Positions 11,201-24,301 of a stretch of DNA of 64,000 nucleotides are shown piece by piece. The translations under genes and the position numbers were made by a program. Location: positions 118,531-182,530 of the forward strand of contig JANQBS010000068.1 in the NCBI GenBank assembly GCA_033085395.1, given 5' to 3'. The notes beneath the pieces are model-generated. The model did no database searches and had not been told where the DNA came from. It saw only the letters and a list, made by a program, of their open reading frames with translations. Source of the stretch: Xanthoparmelia taractica (lineage: Eukaryota > Ascomycota > Lecanoromycetes > Lecanorales > Parmeliaceae). How positions within the stretch are numbered: position 1 is the stretch's first letter; each line of letters opens with the position of its first letter.

Positions 11201-13634
11201 CTCCTATTCTCGCACCTAAAAGAAAAGATAAATTCCTTTGGGATGTTTTTGGTAGGGCCGATGCCATACAACAAGCGAACGAGGATTATCTCCTCGCGCA
11301 ATTGAAGTACCGTCAGCAAGAGCAAGGCCCATGGATCGTCGGTTTTAGTGATATCTTCCGCGAGTGGATCCGCAAAGCCAAGAATGCCTACATCGAATAT
11401 GCAGCAGCTTTCCCTAATGCTTCTCATTTGATTCGCCAAGAATCTGCTCGTAACATTCTCTTTGGACAATTCCTGGAGCAAATGAGAGCCAATGATCGCT
11501 CTAGACGACTTGGTTGGGATACCTATTTAAAAGCACCCATCACGAGATTGCAACGTTATACACTTCTCCTTTCCACCGTGCTCAAGAACACAATCCAAGA
11601 CTCGGCAGAGAAGTCTAATCTCGCAATAGCAATTGAAGAGATCAAGGCGGTCACGTTAGAGTGTGACGCGCGTGTCGCAGAGATGACCAAGAATGTCGAC
11701 CTGGCCGAGCTCTCGGGCAAACTGCAATTGCGGCCTGGAATGGACCATGTACAATTGAATCTTACCCATTTGGGCAGAGAAATCATTTTCCAAGGAGACT
11801 TGCAAAGGACGGGCAAGAATAAATTTGGCTGGGTGGATACTCATGCCATTTTATTTGACCATTATTTGGTTCTAGCAAAAATAGTATCTGTGCGAGACGC
11901 AGCTGGTGGCCTGAAGTACGAGAAATATGACGTATCAAAACTCCCAATACCGATGGATCTTCTGGTTCTGGAGAGCAAGGACGATCCCCCAGTCATGAAG
12001 TCTACAATGAAGGGCTTGGGAACTGTCACTACTATTACCAGCAGAGCAGACACTCCTCAGGAGACCCGAGCGAGCCGACAATCTATGTCCTCACCCGGTC
12101 CAGGCGCGCTTGTGCATACAAATACTACCTCATCTGTTGCGTCAACAGCAACGAATGCTTCTAGCAAAACAGTCACCGCATCAACTGTGATTGACAGCCC
12201 AAAGGATGAGAAGATCATGTTTCCGTTCCGATTCAAGCATCTCGGCCGAGTCGATATGTATACTCTTTACGCACCCACGTCTCAAAACCGGTCAGACTGG
12301 TGTAATAAGATCATCGAAGCGAAGACCAGGCACGCGGCATCGCTGTACAAGCAAGGTGCAGAACCCTTCCGCTTAAGAGTGATAGCGGACACTGCCTTTG
12401 CCTACGACGCCATGTCAGGGATGGGCAAAACCATAGTGATCTCCGGTACACCACTAGACCGAGCTATTCGGGAGGTGGAGGACAAGTACAAAGACGCAGG
12501 CCCACGGCCGAACCCCGTTTGTAGGGCTGCAGTCAACTGCGCAACTGCTTTCACCCAAGCTGATGGTAATCCGATGGTGGCTGTGGGCACAGACTATGGA
12601 GTCTATATTTCCAACTACGACAACCCTAGAGGTTGGACAAGAGTAAGCAATCATGACGTCTCAGATAGTGTCCGATGCCCGTGCTAAAATCCATGTCGCA
12701 GACTATCCAAGTGCTACGTGTAACCCAAATCGCTGTGCTCGAAGAATTCTCCCTCTTCCTCCTCATCTCCGATAAGTCTCTTATAGCCTACCATCTCGAC
12801 ACCGTCTGCCCCTCGTCCGGCACCCCTTCAGCGAACACTGCCTCCGATTCTGCGCGACGCGCCCCTCAGAAATTGTCTGGCACTCGCGATGTTGGGTTCT
12901 TTGCCCACGGTCGCCAGAAAGATCGCGCTCTAGTCTTCTATAAGAAACGCGAGGGTGCTTCGTCCATCTTCAAAGTACTTGAACCAGTTTACCAAAAATC
13001 TTCCACCTCCTCGTCCGCGCGAAGCCGGTTTGGTATTAAAAAGGGCAGTGTTGAGTTCTTTCGTGACTTTGATGAGTTTTATATCGGTAGTGAGACGTAT
13101 ACCCTTAACCTGTTCCATAGCAGCATAGCCATTAGCACCGCTAAAGGCATTGAAGTTATGAATCTGGACAAGAAACTTCCCATATCAGTCCCCGATCTCA
13201 AACCTCCCGACTGCGCCAGCATCGCCCACCGCATCCGAGATCAGAAGCCGCTGGGAATGTTCCGTCTCTCAGGGTCCGAGTTTCTGCTCGTTTTCGAAGA
13301 AGTGGGCATTTATGTCAATAAACATGGCGACGTGTCGCGCGCAGTGGTTCTGGAATTCGTGGGCAAGGCCAAACAAGCGGCGCTCTGCACTAGCATTAAT
13401 AGCACATATCTGATACTTGTGGATCATACTGGAGGATATGTGGAAGTCCGCAATGCGGTCAATGGCAGGCTGAGACAGATGATCAGTGGGAGAGATGTAA
13501 GACTGCTTGACGATGGCGGTAGTGGGGCTCAGGGCAGCAAGGCTGGGACGGTGAAGCTTTGCATGCAGCATCCGGAGTGGGAGCGGTGTCAAGTTGTGGT
13601 GGAGATGGTTGTCAACGAGGGTCTGAAGGAGTAA
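8266..13634 (+). CDS. ROM2: Rho1 guanine nucleotide exchange factor, Rom1/Rom2 type
   Basis: Model: join(8266..12642, 12702..13634), 1769 residues, one 59-bp intron (GTAAGC..CAG). Residues 1-770 are disordered and rich in Pro, Ser, Gln and Tyr. A DEP-like segment starts near residue 787 (DFKKCAEPWALSSIVTWV). The DH domain runs from about 940 to 1130 (RQNNLHEIVTTEDDFMDQ ... PITRLQRYTLLL), followed by a PH domain at about 1165-1350 split by a Ser/Thr-rich insert. A CNH (citron homology) domain starts near residue 1416 and continues in exon 2 (IQVLRVTQIAVLEEF). This DEP-DH-PH-CNH order defines the fungal Rom2 family. These proteins load GTP onto Rho1 at the plasma membrane and so drive glucan synthesis and the cell-wall integrity kinase Pkc1. 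Length and architecture match full-length family members. The start is the first ATG of the long frame. Confidence 0.93.
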
Positions 13635-14063
13635 GGAGGTAGGGCATTTGATGATGCAGGATGCTTTCGGTTTGGCTATATGTATGAAGAGCATTGGAGC
13701 ATCCTGTTTGGTGGAACTAGGTTCGGAATTTGACGACTGGATGATGAATGTAATCTATATTCCTTACCGGGCCTGAGAGGCCGTATCTGAGCGCTTGCGC
13801 TATTTATTACTTAGGCATTACACCAGGCGTCGCAGTAGAATGCTCAATTACACACACTGGGTAAATGACAGTGACATTTCGGACGGCAGGATGGTCTTTG
13901 GACCAATGGCAGTCCTCAAAAACACAGTGTTCGGAACGGCAGATGAAAGCATCCGCTGCCCCAGGTCACAAAGATTCGGATCACCCCTATGGTTAGCGAT
14001 ATCAACGTCAACAACTGCCTGGACCTTTCACCATCATCAGCCAACAGCAAAATATGGATAGAA
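13635..14063. other. Intergenic, nothing recognised
   Basis: 430 bp downstream of the RhoGEF stop, presumably holding its 3' UTR. A short frame at 13795-14061 shows no motif. Confidence 0.4.
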
Positions 14064-14700
14064 TCAAGCATCAAAGTCCTCCCTACGCAATGCGTTCGTT
14101 CTGCATCTCACACAGTCACGCAAAATATTCTTATATAGTTGATCATGGCCTCTTGCCATACTCGTAATAATGGAACTATGACGGGACGGTGGTTGATGAT
14201 GCTGCATGTAGTATTGCCAAATGCTTATATTCCCCAGGGGAAGTCCGGCGTTTTCGAGGTATAGTTTCTCAAGAATGCAAAGAGTAGCGACCATCATTGC
14301 TTTCTTGATCGCTCGTTCAATATAATCTGGCGAGTTCTTCCATATTCCTATACACAGAAGTCTGCCATGATCTGACTTGTACATGGTTATTTGCAACGTG
14401 GCGTAGTCCTAAGCCACAAACCTATGGGTGTAGTAATCAGTGATCAGTTGGACGTTTGATCAGAGCGTATAGGTATCCAGCTTACGGTCATCTTGCATGA
14501 GCAACAGGGAAAGGACACGAGTCGCTAAGCCCAGAGGCAAAGAAGTATCCTCAACGCCATGATGATCTACCATTTCACTGGCTATCAATGCATGTCGAGC
14601 AATCCGGATTGTCAAATTGATGTGAATTGCCCCCTTGTCGATTGAAGTACTTCGGTCTGTGCTTGCACCCTTGCCGCCAAGTATCCCGCCCTAATGCACG
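14064..14700 (-). pseudogene. Possible gene relic, unknown family
   Basis: Two minus-strand segments look protein-coding. The upstream one (about 14492-14690) reads ...IDKGAIHINLTIRIARHALI... and ends in LATRVLSLLLMQDD before a good donor (GTAAGC). The downstream one (14064-14405) has 110 codons rich in helix-forming residues (KNSPDYIERAIKKAMMVATL, then CILEKLYLENAGLPLG). The downstream frame is closed by TAG immediately before GAC TAC GCC. The donor leaves phase 1, and no acceptor I can see restores the frame. So either an exon is missing, or there is a 1-nt frameshift, or this is not a gene. I do not recognise the family. Confidence 0.35.
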
Positions 14701-15669
14701 TCACTAGTCCCAGTGCGAATCCATGACAGGCTGACTGCTGCAAAGAGGAACATTTTTGCGATAAGACTCTATCTGTCAAAGGGAAGGAAACTGTCGAAAG
14801 TATTGTCCAATTTCCCTTGTAAGTATGTCACGAACATCTGTGTCATTTAATGTTTTGAAAAGTGAGGGATATTCTTGCATGCAAAACAGGGGCAAACAAA
14901 TGATATGGATATTAAAACGCAACGAAAAGGTGGGGGCTCAGGAATCATAGCCTCGAAAAGTCGGTCCAATATCTCTGTTCAGATATGTTGTGAGAAAAAG
15001 ATTCATGTAGAGTAGTCAAGTAGGTACTGTACCTTGCTCTACCTTACTTAGGACTCCAAATGTCTTGGCAGTCAGATAATAAAATTAGACAGAATTTCGT
15101 CCGAAGGTACGTACTCGGCAGTTTTGCCACCCTAAGGCTGATATGATAAGCTAAGGTAGACGATCAAACCCGCTACCACTACGTTTCAAGCGACAAGCAC
15201 GCCGAGTGATATGGATCATTAGAGCCTCCATCCTGTCGCAACCTGGACCATGCAACCCCACTGATTCCATCAAAATCCCCCACCTTCTAATCCTACCACC
15301 TTTGACCCCGTGTCCTAAGAGTACATGCTCGACTCGGCGCGAAGCCATCAGATTCCCCTGACGCTACAAGTACACAAATAAGCGTCGCCTGCAGCTCAAC
15401 ATCATGGGCCGGTAGACATCGCGCCCGTCAAATCCAAACATTGGACATCTCCGTGACCATCACTGTCGCTACCGCTGAGGGAGGGTTCCTCTCTGGTCTT
15501 CTCCGCCTGGCTGACTTGTTGTCGCGTGCTTTGTCATACTGAAAGCTCCGAACCCCGCGCATCCTGTCAATCATCCTGCCTCAAAGACGCATTTTAATTG
15601 CCGTGCTACCTGCTTACAGTAGCCGGTCTCTGTCAGCCGATAGAGTTGGCGGGGAAGCTAGCTCCGATC
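14701..15669. other. Intergenic / upstream region of PSY2
   Basis: About 970 bp. It contains short repeats of the type ctaccttacttagg near 15037-15053, common in fungal intergenic DNA. The last 250 bp are likely promoter and leader of PSY2. No gene is supported here. Confidence 0.4.
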
Positions 15670-18600
15670 ATGGCGCTGATAGTGCCGCCGTCGAACGAGA
15701 AGAAGAGAGTGAAGGTCTATGAGCTCAAAAACAATGACTGGTTTGACCGAGGGACTGGATTTTGCACCGGCCGCATCATCAATGTAAGCCATTACGAGAC
15801 ATGAAATACCGTATTCGGGAGCTTTCTGCCTGGACGTCTTATTCTTCAGGAAGACACGACGCTGATCTGCGTGTAGGATGAATCAAAGATATACGTTGAG
15901 TCGGAAGACAGCCCGGAACGATTGCTCCTGGAGACCAAGATAACAAAGGACGATGGATACCAGAAACAGCAGGGTGACAGCGCATGGCCAAACTGAATGG
16001 TGTGAATGGTGGCTCATGCGGATACAGATACCCTTATCGTATGGACGGAGACAAGTGGCATAGACATGGCTCTAAGTTTCCAAGAAGCAGAGGGCTGTGC
16101 GACCATCTGGTTAGTACTTGCCAATCTGAATTCTGCGTGCACCTTTGGCTGGTGAAGGAAGGCGCATATGACATCCGCTCATGCAATACCTTTCAGGGAT
16201 TTCGTTAGTCAAGTACAACAACAACTACTCTCTCTGGGAGGTCCAGGTAAGCACTCGGAACGTGCTCCATGCTCCTTATTGCGCTCTTCTGGGTTGCGCT
16301 AACCTGGCTGGGCCGCCATATAGACGACGCTCTATCAGACGACGTCATGGACAGCTTCGCCAATCCTTTGGTCCTCCCGCAGCCCGAAATCGGAAATTTG
16401 GATGATATCGAGCATGCGATGCGTGGGATAGCATCCACGCCGCAAGGTCGAGACGCGCTGGCGAAGTTTATCATTAGTGAAGACTACATCCGGAAATTGA
16501 TACCATTGGTGGAGATGGCAGAAGATCTTGAGTCGTTGAAGGATCTACACTGGCTGTGCAACATTATGAAAATGCTCATTCTTTTGAATGACAGCCAGAT
16601 AATCGATCACATTGTCAACGAAGAGGTGGTGTTCGGGGTGATCGGCGCTTTAGAATGTGAGCGCATAGGAACCCCACCGCTACAACCACTACTCAACGCG
16701 GCTTTCACCACACCAGATACTGACTTCTGGCATCGCAGATGACCCTGACTTCCCAACCCACAAGGCAAACCACCGGCGATACCTCAAGGACAACTCGCGA
16801 TACAAGGAAGTCTTGTCCATTGCAGATCCAAATATCACCAGAAAAATACATTCTACATGGCGTCTGACCTATCTGAAAGACGTTGTCCTGGCAAGAATGC
16901 TTGATGATCCAACCTTTGGCGTTCTCAACTCTCTCATATTCTTCAATCAAGTCGACATAATCTCACACTTGCAGAACAATCCTGGCTATCTCGAGCAACT
17001 GTTCGGCATTATAGACAACCCTACAGCCGACATCAAGCGGAAAAGGGACGCTGTTGGGTTCATTCAATCGTGTTGCGCTATAGCGAAAAGCCTTCAAGTG
17101 ACACCGAGGGCCACTCTCTACACCAACTTTATCAACCATGGTTTGCTTCGTGTGATAACGTTTGCCATTCTGAACAAGGAAGCATCCATTCGAGTGGCTG
17201 GCACGGACATACTGGTGGCCATGATAGACCACGATCCTGCCATGGTCCGTGCCTACATTTACAAAGCCATCAACGAGAAAAAGACTCCACTCACAGAAAC
17301 TTTGATTGAGCTTCTGCTTGTCGAAGTTGACCTAGGTGTCAAAGCTCAAGCTGCCGATGCAATCAAGGTGTTGCTCGAGCCCCAGCCACCACAGCCAATA
17401 CAACAAACCCAACAGGCAACCCAACAACAACAGCAGCAGCAGCAGCAACAACGGCAACAACAACAACCACCACAAGTGCAGTCTCAAGAAAATTTGGCAA
17501 GACAGACGGGGGAATTCCTGTCGAAGGTGCGAGGACTCGATCCGGTACTAGTACCCCAAACTGAGTTAACTTTTGTAGCATTTTTACGATCATTCCGCGA
17601 GCAAACTCTTTCAGCCCCTTAAAGATCTCGAGAAAAGAGCCACATGTGAGTAGCAAGGGCTTGCGAACACCACTCTGACGGCAACTGACCAGTCGCTAGT
17701 GAACGACATCACCTTCCACGAGGTTCAATTGTTTAATCACCTAGTTGAGATTATTATCTATCTTTCTCGTACACACCAATTCCAAAGTAAATTTTACATT
17801 TTCTCCGAGGACATATCCTCAAGAATAGCACAATTGCTGTCTGCTCCACAGAAGCATCTCAAGCTGAGTATGAACCCGAGTCCTTTGGAATCCGTAAGCT
17901 CTGGCTACTAATTTCTGCAATAGCTGCATTGAAGTTCTTTCGCCAGTGTATAGGTTTGCAAGATGAGTATTACAACCGGCAGATCATGCAGAAGAACCAC
18001 TTCGCACCCATTCTCAACATAGTTTACGAGACAATGCCCCGCGACAACCTTTTGAACTCTGCCTGCTTAGAACTCTTCGAATACATAAAACGAGAGAACG
18101 TTAAGCCACTGATTGAGCATCTCGTGGAGACTTTCCGTCCGAAGCTTCAGGAAATCACCTATGTCGACACTTTCAAGTTACTCATAAACCGCTACGACCA
18201 GATACAAGGCTTCAATCCCGATGCGGATACCACACTGTTCAGCAATGACAGCACGAGTACCCCTAATCGGACCCCTAACGTCAATGGCAACCAACGATGG
18301 CAAGGCGTCAAGGAGATGGATGCCGTGGAGGAGGCATATTTCAACACGTCAGACGACGAGGATGAGCCATCGCCCAAACCCACCCCATCAAAGACCGCGA
18401 AGACGAATGGGGTGACAACCTCTCCGATGCTGAGAGCTCTGGTCGACTATCCGGACGACGACGAAGATGTCATGGATACAACACCATCGGAACCTGGGGA
18501 TCTTGGCACCAAGCCCGAACTGGAGCCATCTCCAATGCTTCAGACGCCACCGCCAGAGCGCTTATCGGAGAAGCGGCGGAGGGAAGAAGACAACGACGAA

Positions 18601-18822
18601 GATGAGCTGGGAAAACTGTCGTCGTCCAAGCGGCGGAATTCCGGCCCCTCTGCGTCGGTTATTGGTAGTGCAGCGGGACACCATACCCTCAAGCGGAAAA
18701 AAGGCTTCAAGAATGAGCGTGACTCTCCTACCAACGGTACTGGTGGGAAGAAGATTGAAATCTCCCTCAGCGCCAAAAAGGCGGCCTCAGAAGCAGGATC
18801 CAAAGGCGACGATGGCGGATGA
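15670..18822 (+). CDS. PSY2: PP4 phosphatase regulatory subunit 3 (Psy2/SMEK/Falafel family)
   Basis: Nine-exon model: join(15670..15783, 15877..15973, 16028..16109, 16197..16246, 16324..16656, 16739..17526, 17579..17645, 17700..17867, 17924..18822), 865 residues. The N-terminal EVH1/PH-like domain (residues 1-105) carries RVKVYELKNNDWFDRGTG and GCATIW. The SMK-1 domain (about 115-330) contains WLCNIMKMLILLND and YLKDVVLARMLDD, followed by armadillo-type helices. A polyglutamine stretch at about residues 446-470 precedes FYDHSASKLFQPLKDLE. The acidic, lysine-rich tail is disordered. Known role: Psy2 targets the Pph3 phosphatase to substrates such as Rad53 and gamma-H2A in DNA damage recovery. 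For the intron ending at 17578 I chose the donor at 17527 (52 bp), because the other in-frame donor gives only 34 bp. The start Met fits the family. Confidence 0.92.
17420..17470 (+). repeat. CAA/CAG repeat inside PSY2
   Basis: An imperfect CAA/CAG tract in coding frame encodes a glutamine run broken by Arg and Thr. The mixed codons suggest moderate stability. Length variation between strains is likely, as for other fungal polyQ tracts (inference). Confidence 0.85.
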
Positions 18823-20686
18823 ATTGATGCAGTGATTGTGAATGTGAATACAACCCGGCGTTTACATGGACTATGTAGCATCAATTCACCAACCAATGTC
18901 ATCAGGTAGCAGGGCGCTTGCAGCGCCGAAGGATGCTTTGACAGGGCGAGGGGCCCAAGATAGAAAAAGCTCTTGTGGGCTACCTGTATTATAAACGCCT
19001 TTCGCTCCATGGAAATAGAATCATTTCCTACCCCTTGGAGTACCAATCGCTTTCGGGGTATTTTCAATTGAGCTTTGGAGCTCTCCGATATATGCCCACG
19101 CGGGTATATTCACTCCCCAAAGAGTAAGGTAGGTACTTCGTAAAGACTCGATTAATGAAGCCTGCAGATGCAGCTCGGGGGGGTGTTTTTACGTCACCGG
19201 CACTAACGATAAGGCTGCTCCCGCACCGAGTAAATCCAGGACCAGCGCAGGTACGAGTTGCAAGCATTTGATGTGATTTGTATCCCGAGTCCAGCAAACG
19301 AGACTCCTGTCACACTCTGTAAGCAGCAAAAGATACAGCATATACGACTTTCTGAGTCTATACGGCATCCGAAGCGCAACCTGAGGCGCCCAGAACCGTC
19401 TTTGGTGTGTATGTGTTGCATTACAAACCAAGCGTGCCCGAGGTTCTACACCAATTGTAATCACTTGGGTGTCCAGGGGGGAAGATGGTAGCATTCTGTC
19501 ACCGCCTTGGGATGCGATATATAAGAGCTGGTGTGGCAGTGGTACCTGTATGATCATGCATGGTCTTCTGACTCGCGGTCTGACTCAAGGCCACTTCTGC
19601 GACCACTGCTTACATTTCTTGCCCCATCCATGTCCAGGTGGAAATGTAAGGTACAACACAAGGCATTATCGATGATTTAAAGCCTCAGGAAGATTTTGGT
19701 CACTTCTGATGCCACTCATTATTATTATTGGCACCTACACCCACGTTTCTTTGTAATACTTTTGGCTGGATGCGGAGAGCCTGCAGTCAGGGGAAAATTG
19801 CCCGAGCATCGTGAAACAACATGTCGGCTTCCTTGAGTAGATGGATAGATGACCCAGACAAAAACATTTGAGAAATCTTAGTACGAAATAACGAAGATTC
19901 ACTTTGATAACTGGGCTGTGTCCAAGGATCTCACCATCCTATTCAAAGTACATGTAATGCGATTGCTGCTTACTCCCTACAGCTGAAGGTCTTTGTGCTA
20001 AAGCAAAGCCCCCGGACCACAGGACGGAAATAGTGCCGTCACGGAGACGATCAGTTTAGCGGCACTCTCTCTCTCTCTCTCTGTGTCGAGAACATAAACG
20101 CCTCTGCTTACCTCCGCTGGATTTATACATCTTTACAACCTCACTACCGTCGTCACTTCCTCTCCCAGCATTCTCGCTTGCGGCAACATCAAGTTTAGTC
20201 CCCGTTGATTGTGCTTCGCCGTCCTTCCCAACCCCTGCGACCGGACATCCCTGGCACCACCACGACTACGAGTCTGGGTTCCTACGACCTATATGCAAAC
20301 AGAAAATACCTCTCACCTCGCATTGGCTTTCTCTTAGGTACATTGTGCATTGAATTCCATCCCAAACAAAAGTTGTCTTAGCAGCAGTCTTTGAGAGTGC
20401 AGCCGGAATACGATACACACCCCTCACCATCATCTCGCTCTACACCGTATAAAGGGTCGGATAGATATACATTCATTTCTACTGATTCACCGACAAGACC
20501 ACGTTCTTTTTTGGTCCCTGGCATTCTCTCCGTCCCGGACTGCACTCTCGCCACACATTCGCAGCAGAGCACGGATAGGGGCCCGCTCAAGAGGGGCGCC
20601 AACGCTAGCAACAGCTTTCAATGGGAAGTGTGTCCTATACAGGTCAAAAGCTGGCAAGCTGCCGGTGACAAGCAGACTTCTTCACC
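18823..20686. other. Intergenic with a CT repeat; likely long leader of the downstream gene
   Basis: 1.86 kb with no supported gene. It contains a G-run in tcgggggggtg near 19175, an (ATT)n patch near 19719 and a pyrimidine-rich zone from about 20060 to 20360. That zone probably belongs to the promoter or 5' UTR of the nucleotidyltransferase gene. Small open frames at 20391-20708 overlap this leader and lack motifs. Confidence 0.45.
20065..20082. repeat. (CT)9 microsatellite
   Basis: Nine perfect CT units lie about 600 bp upstream of the nucleotidyltransferase ATG, within a pyrimidine-rich zone typical of fungal core promoters. Confidence 0.9.
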
Positions 20687-23600
20687 ATGCCCAAGAAAGA
20701 CGATCTGAGCGACTTCCGGCTGCCCTCCATGCCACGCCCACACCTAACCGCCCACCACTCTAGCTCACTACCCTCAACACCCTCCCAACACGCACGAAGG
20801 CTCTCCTTTGGCGCGCGCTCGCCGTCTCCTACCCAATTAACCAAGGAAAATTCTCCCAAATCATCCCACTTTGGAGAGGACAATGGCGCACGGTCGCAGA
20901 ACAAAGTTCCTTCGATCGCGGGGTGCAGATATGAGACAGGCATGGCATTTTCAAGGAGGCGGATACCTTATTCAATCGGTGGAGATCAGTTGGAAAGAGC
21001 AAAGACGATGCCAAAGAAATTTTTGAATCCTGCCGAGGAGGAAAAGTTGAGTGGAGATATGAGAGAGCTATACGACCGGATACTTCCGACCAAGGAAAGC
21101 GACGAGAGAAGAGCAAGATTTGTACGGAAGCTGGAACATATATTGAATCAGCAATGGCCGGGCAACGATATTAAAGTCCACGTCTTTGGGTCTTCGGGGA
21201 ATATGCTGTGTACCAATGACTCGGACGGTGAGCTTACAAGCGGTGTGAAATGGATGTATTGGGCTGGAGCTGACAAGAGTTAGTGGACATATGCATTACG
21301 ACGCCTCTTAAGATCCTGGAGCGAGTATGCTTGCTAGCCAACGCACTTGCTGACCGTATGAATTCTACACTCACTTTACGTTGCGATCATGCTGACTCCC
21401 ATTTAGATGGGATGGAACGAGTCGTCTGCGTGCCACATGCGAAAGTACCTATAGTGAAATTCTGGGATCCCGAATTGCAACTTGCTTGCGATATGAACGT
21501 CAACAATACCCTGGCGCTGGAGAACACTCGAATGATCAAGACCTACGTGGAGATTGATGAGCGTGTGCGACCTCTCGCTATGATCGTTAAGCGATGGACG
21601 AAAAAGCGGATACTCAATGACGCTGGTTTGTCGTCTCAACCCCGATTTACCTCCGATCAATCGTTGCTAAGAAATCGAATTAGCTCTCGGGGGAACCCTA
21701 AGTTCCTACACATGGATATGCCTAATCCTAAACTTCCTACAGACACGGAATCCTCCTGTCCTACCTTCCCTCCACAAGAAGCCTCATGAACTACGGGCCG
21801 GCTCCGATGGCAGGTGTGCTGGGTTCAACGATGATCTTGAGCGGTTTCGCGGGTTCGGCAAGCCAAATACCGAAACACTTGGAGAACTCCTATTCAATTT
21901 TTTCAGACGTTACGCTTACGATCTGGACTATGAGAAATGGGTCGTCTCTGTTCGCGAGGGACGGTTGATCTCAAAAGAAGGCAAAAAATGGCACTTAATG
22001 CAGAACAATCGCCTGTGCGTTGAAGAGCCGTTCAATACCGATAGGAATCTTGGTAATACAGCAGATGACACTTCCTTTCGAGGCATTCATCTGGAATTGA
22101 GGCGGGCTTTCGACCTAGTCAAGGAGGCAAAGCTTGCCGAATGTCTTCAGCAGTACGAGTTTCCAGCTGCTGAGGAGAGAGTATGGGAGAAGCCCGCCCC
22201 GAAGCCGCCACCTGTGTTGTCTCGAAGCCGGAGTCAATCGCAGTCATCCGCGAGGGGTAACAGGGGCGGGTTTGGTAACCGAGGAGGAGGTCGACATGGC
22301 CAGCACCATCGTTCGGGGCAGGGAGCAAGAAGAGCATCCAGCGCAGCCGCCATGAATAAGTATGCGGCTCCTCAGAATGGGTTACAAAGCATCAGGGGTT
22401 GTGACTACATATCTCGGGATCACCCGCTTCAAGCTCAGTACGAACGGCTTCGCCTCCATGACAGACTCTTCAACGAGTTTCAATTTCTACAGCAGCAAGA
22501 ACACGAATTACGGCTTATACAAGCTCAGAGAGAGCTTGAGGCCCAAGTGGCTCAAGCCACCCACGCACCTAGGACTGGCTCATCAATCTCGCATCAAGGA
22601 GCACCCGGACAGCTCCCCCCCATACCTACAAACCACCAAATACCTCTTACGGCTCCCATGAGAAGCGGGCAATACTTTTATCCTCTTGCGTACCCACAGG
22701 TACAAGGTACACCGCCGCAAAACGTACATACGCAACCCTCATCTCCTTCAATGAAGCCTGCGCAGCCAGACCTAAGACGCAGCGTACACCGCTCCTCGGC
22801 TGCTGAAAGTGCGCATGCTGCAAACCATCGATCTCATTCGCAGCCTGCGAGACCACTTCCCATGAGCGTGGCCGTACCGAATGCACCTCCACTTCCGCTA
22901 AATAGTGCTGCGTTCTTGCAATATCAGCAGTTTCGCCAGCAACAATTATACAATCAAATTGAGCAAGGCCGATACAGGCATTCTGAGGTGCCTATGTATC
23001 AGGACCCAAGGCGTTTGGCCATGGATCAACCTTTAGAAACAGACGTGCCGAAGGAATATGTAGGATACTGGGTGAACGACTCGCCGCCGCGAACTTACAG
23101 AGATGACCCACGACTCCCAGCCTATCAGGATCTACATGCGCGTGTTAGGGGTGTGCCCCAAAACTTCAGCAGGCTTGCGGATACGTCGAGGTCTCCATCT
23201 CCATCACCTGCGCTTCCGTTTCGTGATCGCGCTTATAGTGTTCGGTCTGCATCGTCTGCCCCCCCTGGACCAATGCAGCCACGTATGGATAGAGTCCAGG
23301 CTACCGCGCCAGGCGCGCGTCCTTCCGGTCCGCTCATAGTAAACGGGTCTGATGAGTGGAACATGTCCGACTATTCAATGATCCCAGAACCTTCATCCCA
23401 TGCTACGACTATAAGCGAAGCAACTTCAGGCTCTGACGAGCGCTTGTATGAGACCCCTGCCACTGCTGACATGGACACACCAAATTATTCACATGTTGCT
23501 GATGATGGGTTTATACTGGACGACCCAAAGCACTATTTCCATGCCCGCATGGCCGCTGAGCCTTCCCATACGTTGACCAAAGGTCGAATTGGCAACGTAG

Positions 23601-24301
23601 ATTCTGGTTTGCGGCGTGTTAACCCCCCATTGAACGATATCACTATTTCTTCGAATATAATTAACCCGACTGAGAAGGTGAACAGATCTGCTGGCGGCCT
23701 GGGTATACAATTCGGAGAACATGAAATTAGTCGCCCATCTGTGACGGCTGAAACGATAGTTTCGCCTGGTACAGCGCGCGGTCCTGCAGCAGCCTCAAAG
23801 CCAGAGGAAAAATCAGACCAGTTTGCTGGTCGAACTGAGAAGCTTCCTATGCCTGTCCCTGTTCCATTGCTATCACCTGTCCGTGAAGTACGAACACCGT
23901 CGCCATCAGCAGCGTGGCGAAGACAGAACGGAGATGCCGAAGTACGACGCAGTAGTGGGCGCTTCGCGAGCAAATTAGACCTTCGCATACCCACTTATGC
24001 TGACCTCTTGCGTGCGAAACAAAAGAAGCAGAGTCTGAATGGGACATTGGGGCAGAAGCCCAACGGGACACCTCTGCAATTTGCAGAGAGCCCCAAGTCG
24101 ACTCAGTCACCCCCGAGCCCGAGAACAAAAGATATACCGCAGCACGCGTCGGACAGCGTCAAAGTGCAACCGCAGCTCAATGGATGGCAGCAGTCGAGCA
24201 AGAAGGGAAAGAAGAACAGATCAAGGCCTAGCTCGGGGCAGATACAGGTATTACCCGGTGAGATTATGCCAGTCAACGAAGTTGAGCGAAAAGGTGGTTG
24301 A
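20687..24301 (+). CDS. Cid1-type poly(A)/poly(U) nucleotidyltransferase with RGG-rich C-terminal tail
   Basis: Model: join(20687..21227, 21284..21355, 21407..21625, 21684..24301), 1149 residues. The nucleotidyltransferase signature FGSSGNMLCTNDSDVDICI starts near residue 167; its SDVDICI supplies two catalytic aspartates. The third is in ACDMNVNN, after VPIVKFWDP. The PAP-associated domain follows (GTLSSYTWICLILNFLQ ... ETLGELLFNFFRRYAYD). After it comes an Arg/Gly region (RGNRGGFGNRGGGRHGQ) and a long disordered Pro/Ser/Gln tail, suggesting RNA binding. Family role: non-templated tailing of RNAs in cytoplasm or nucleus (Cid13/Trf4-like). Intron borders were fixed by the expected protein around SDVDI, ADHGMERVV and DAALGG. 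After the TGA at 24299 the same frame stays open to 24532, so a C-terminal extension is possible (see findings). Confidence 0.88.

Noticed and set aside
17545..17578. 34-bp intron alternative in PSY2
   Set aside because: Too short for this genome; the donor at 17527 gives a 52-bp intron in the same frame.
17363..17656. 97-codon minus-strand frame rich in Val/Ala
   Set aside because: It is the reverse strand of the PSY2 CAA/CAG repeat.
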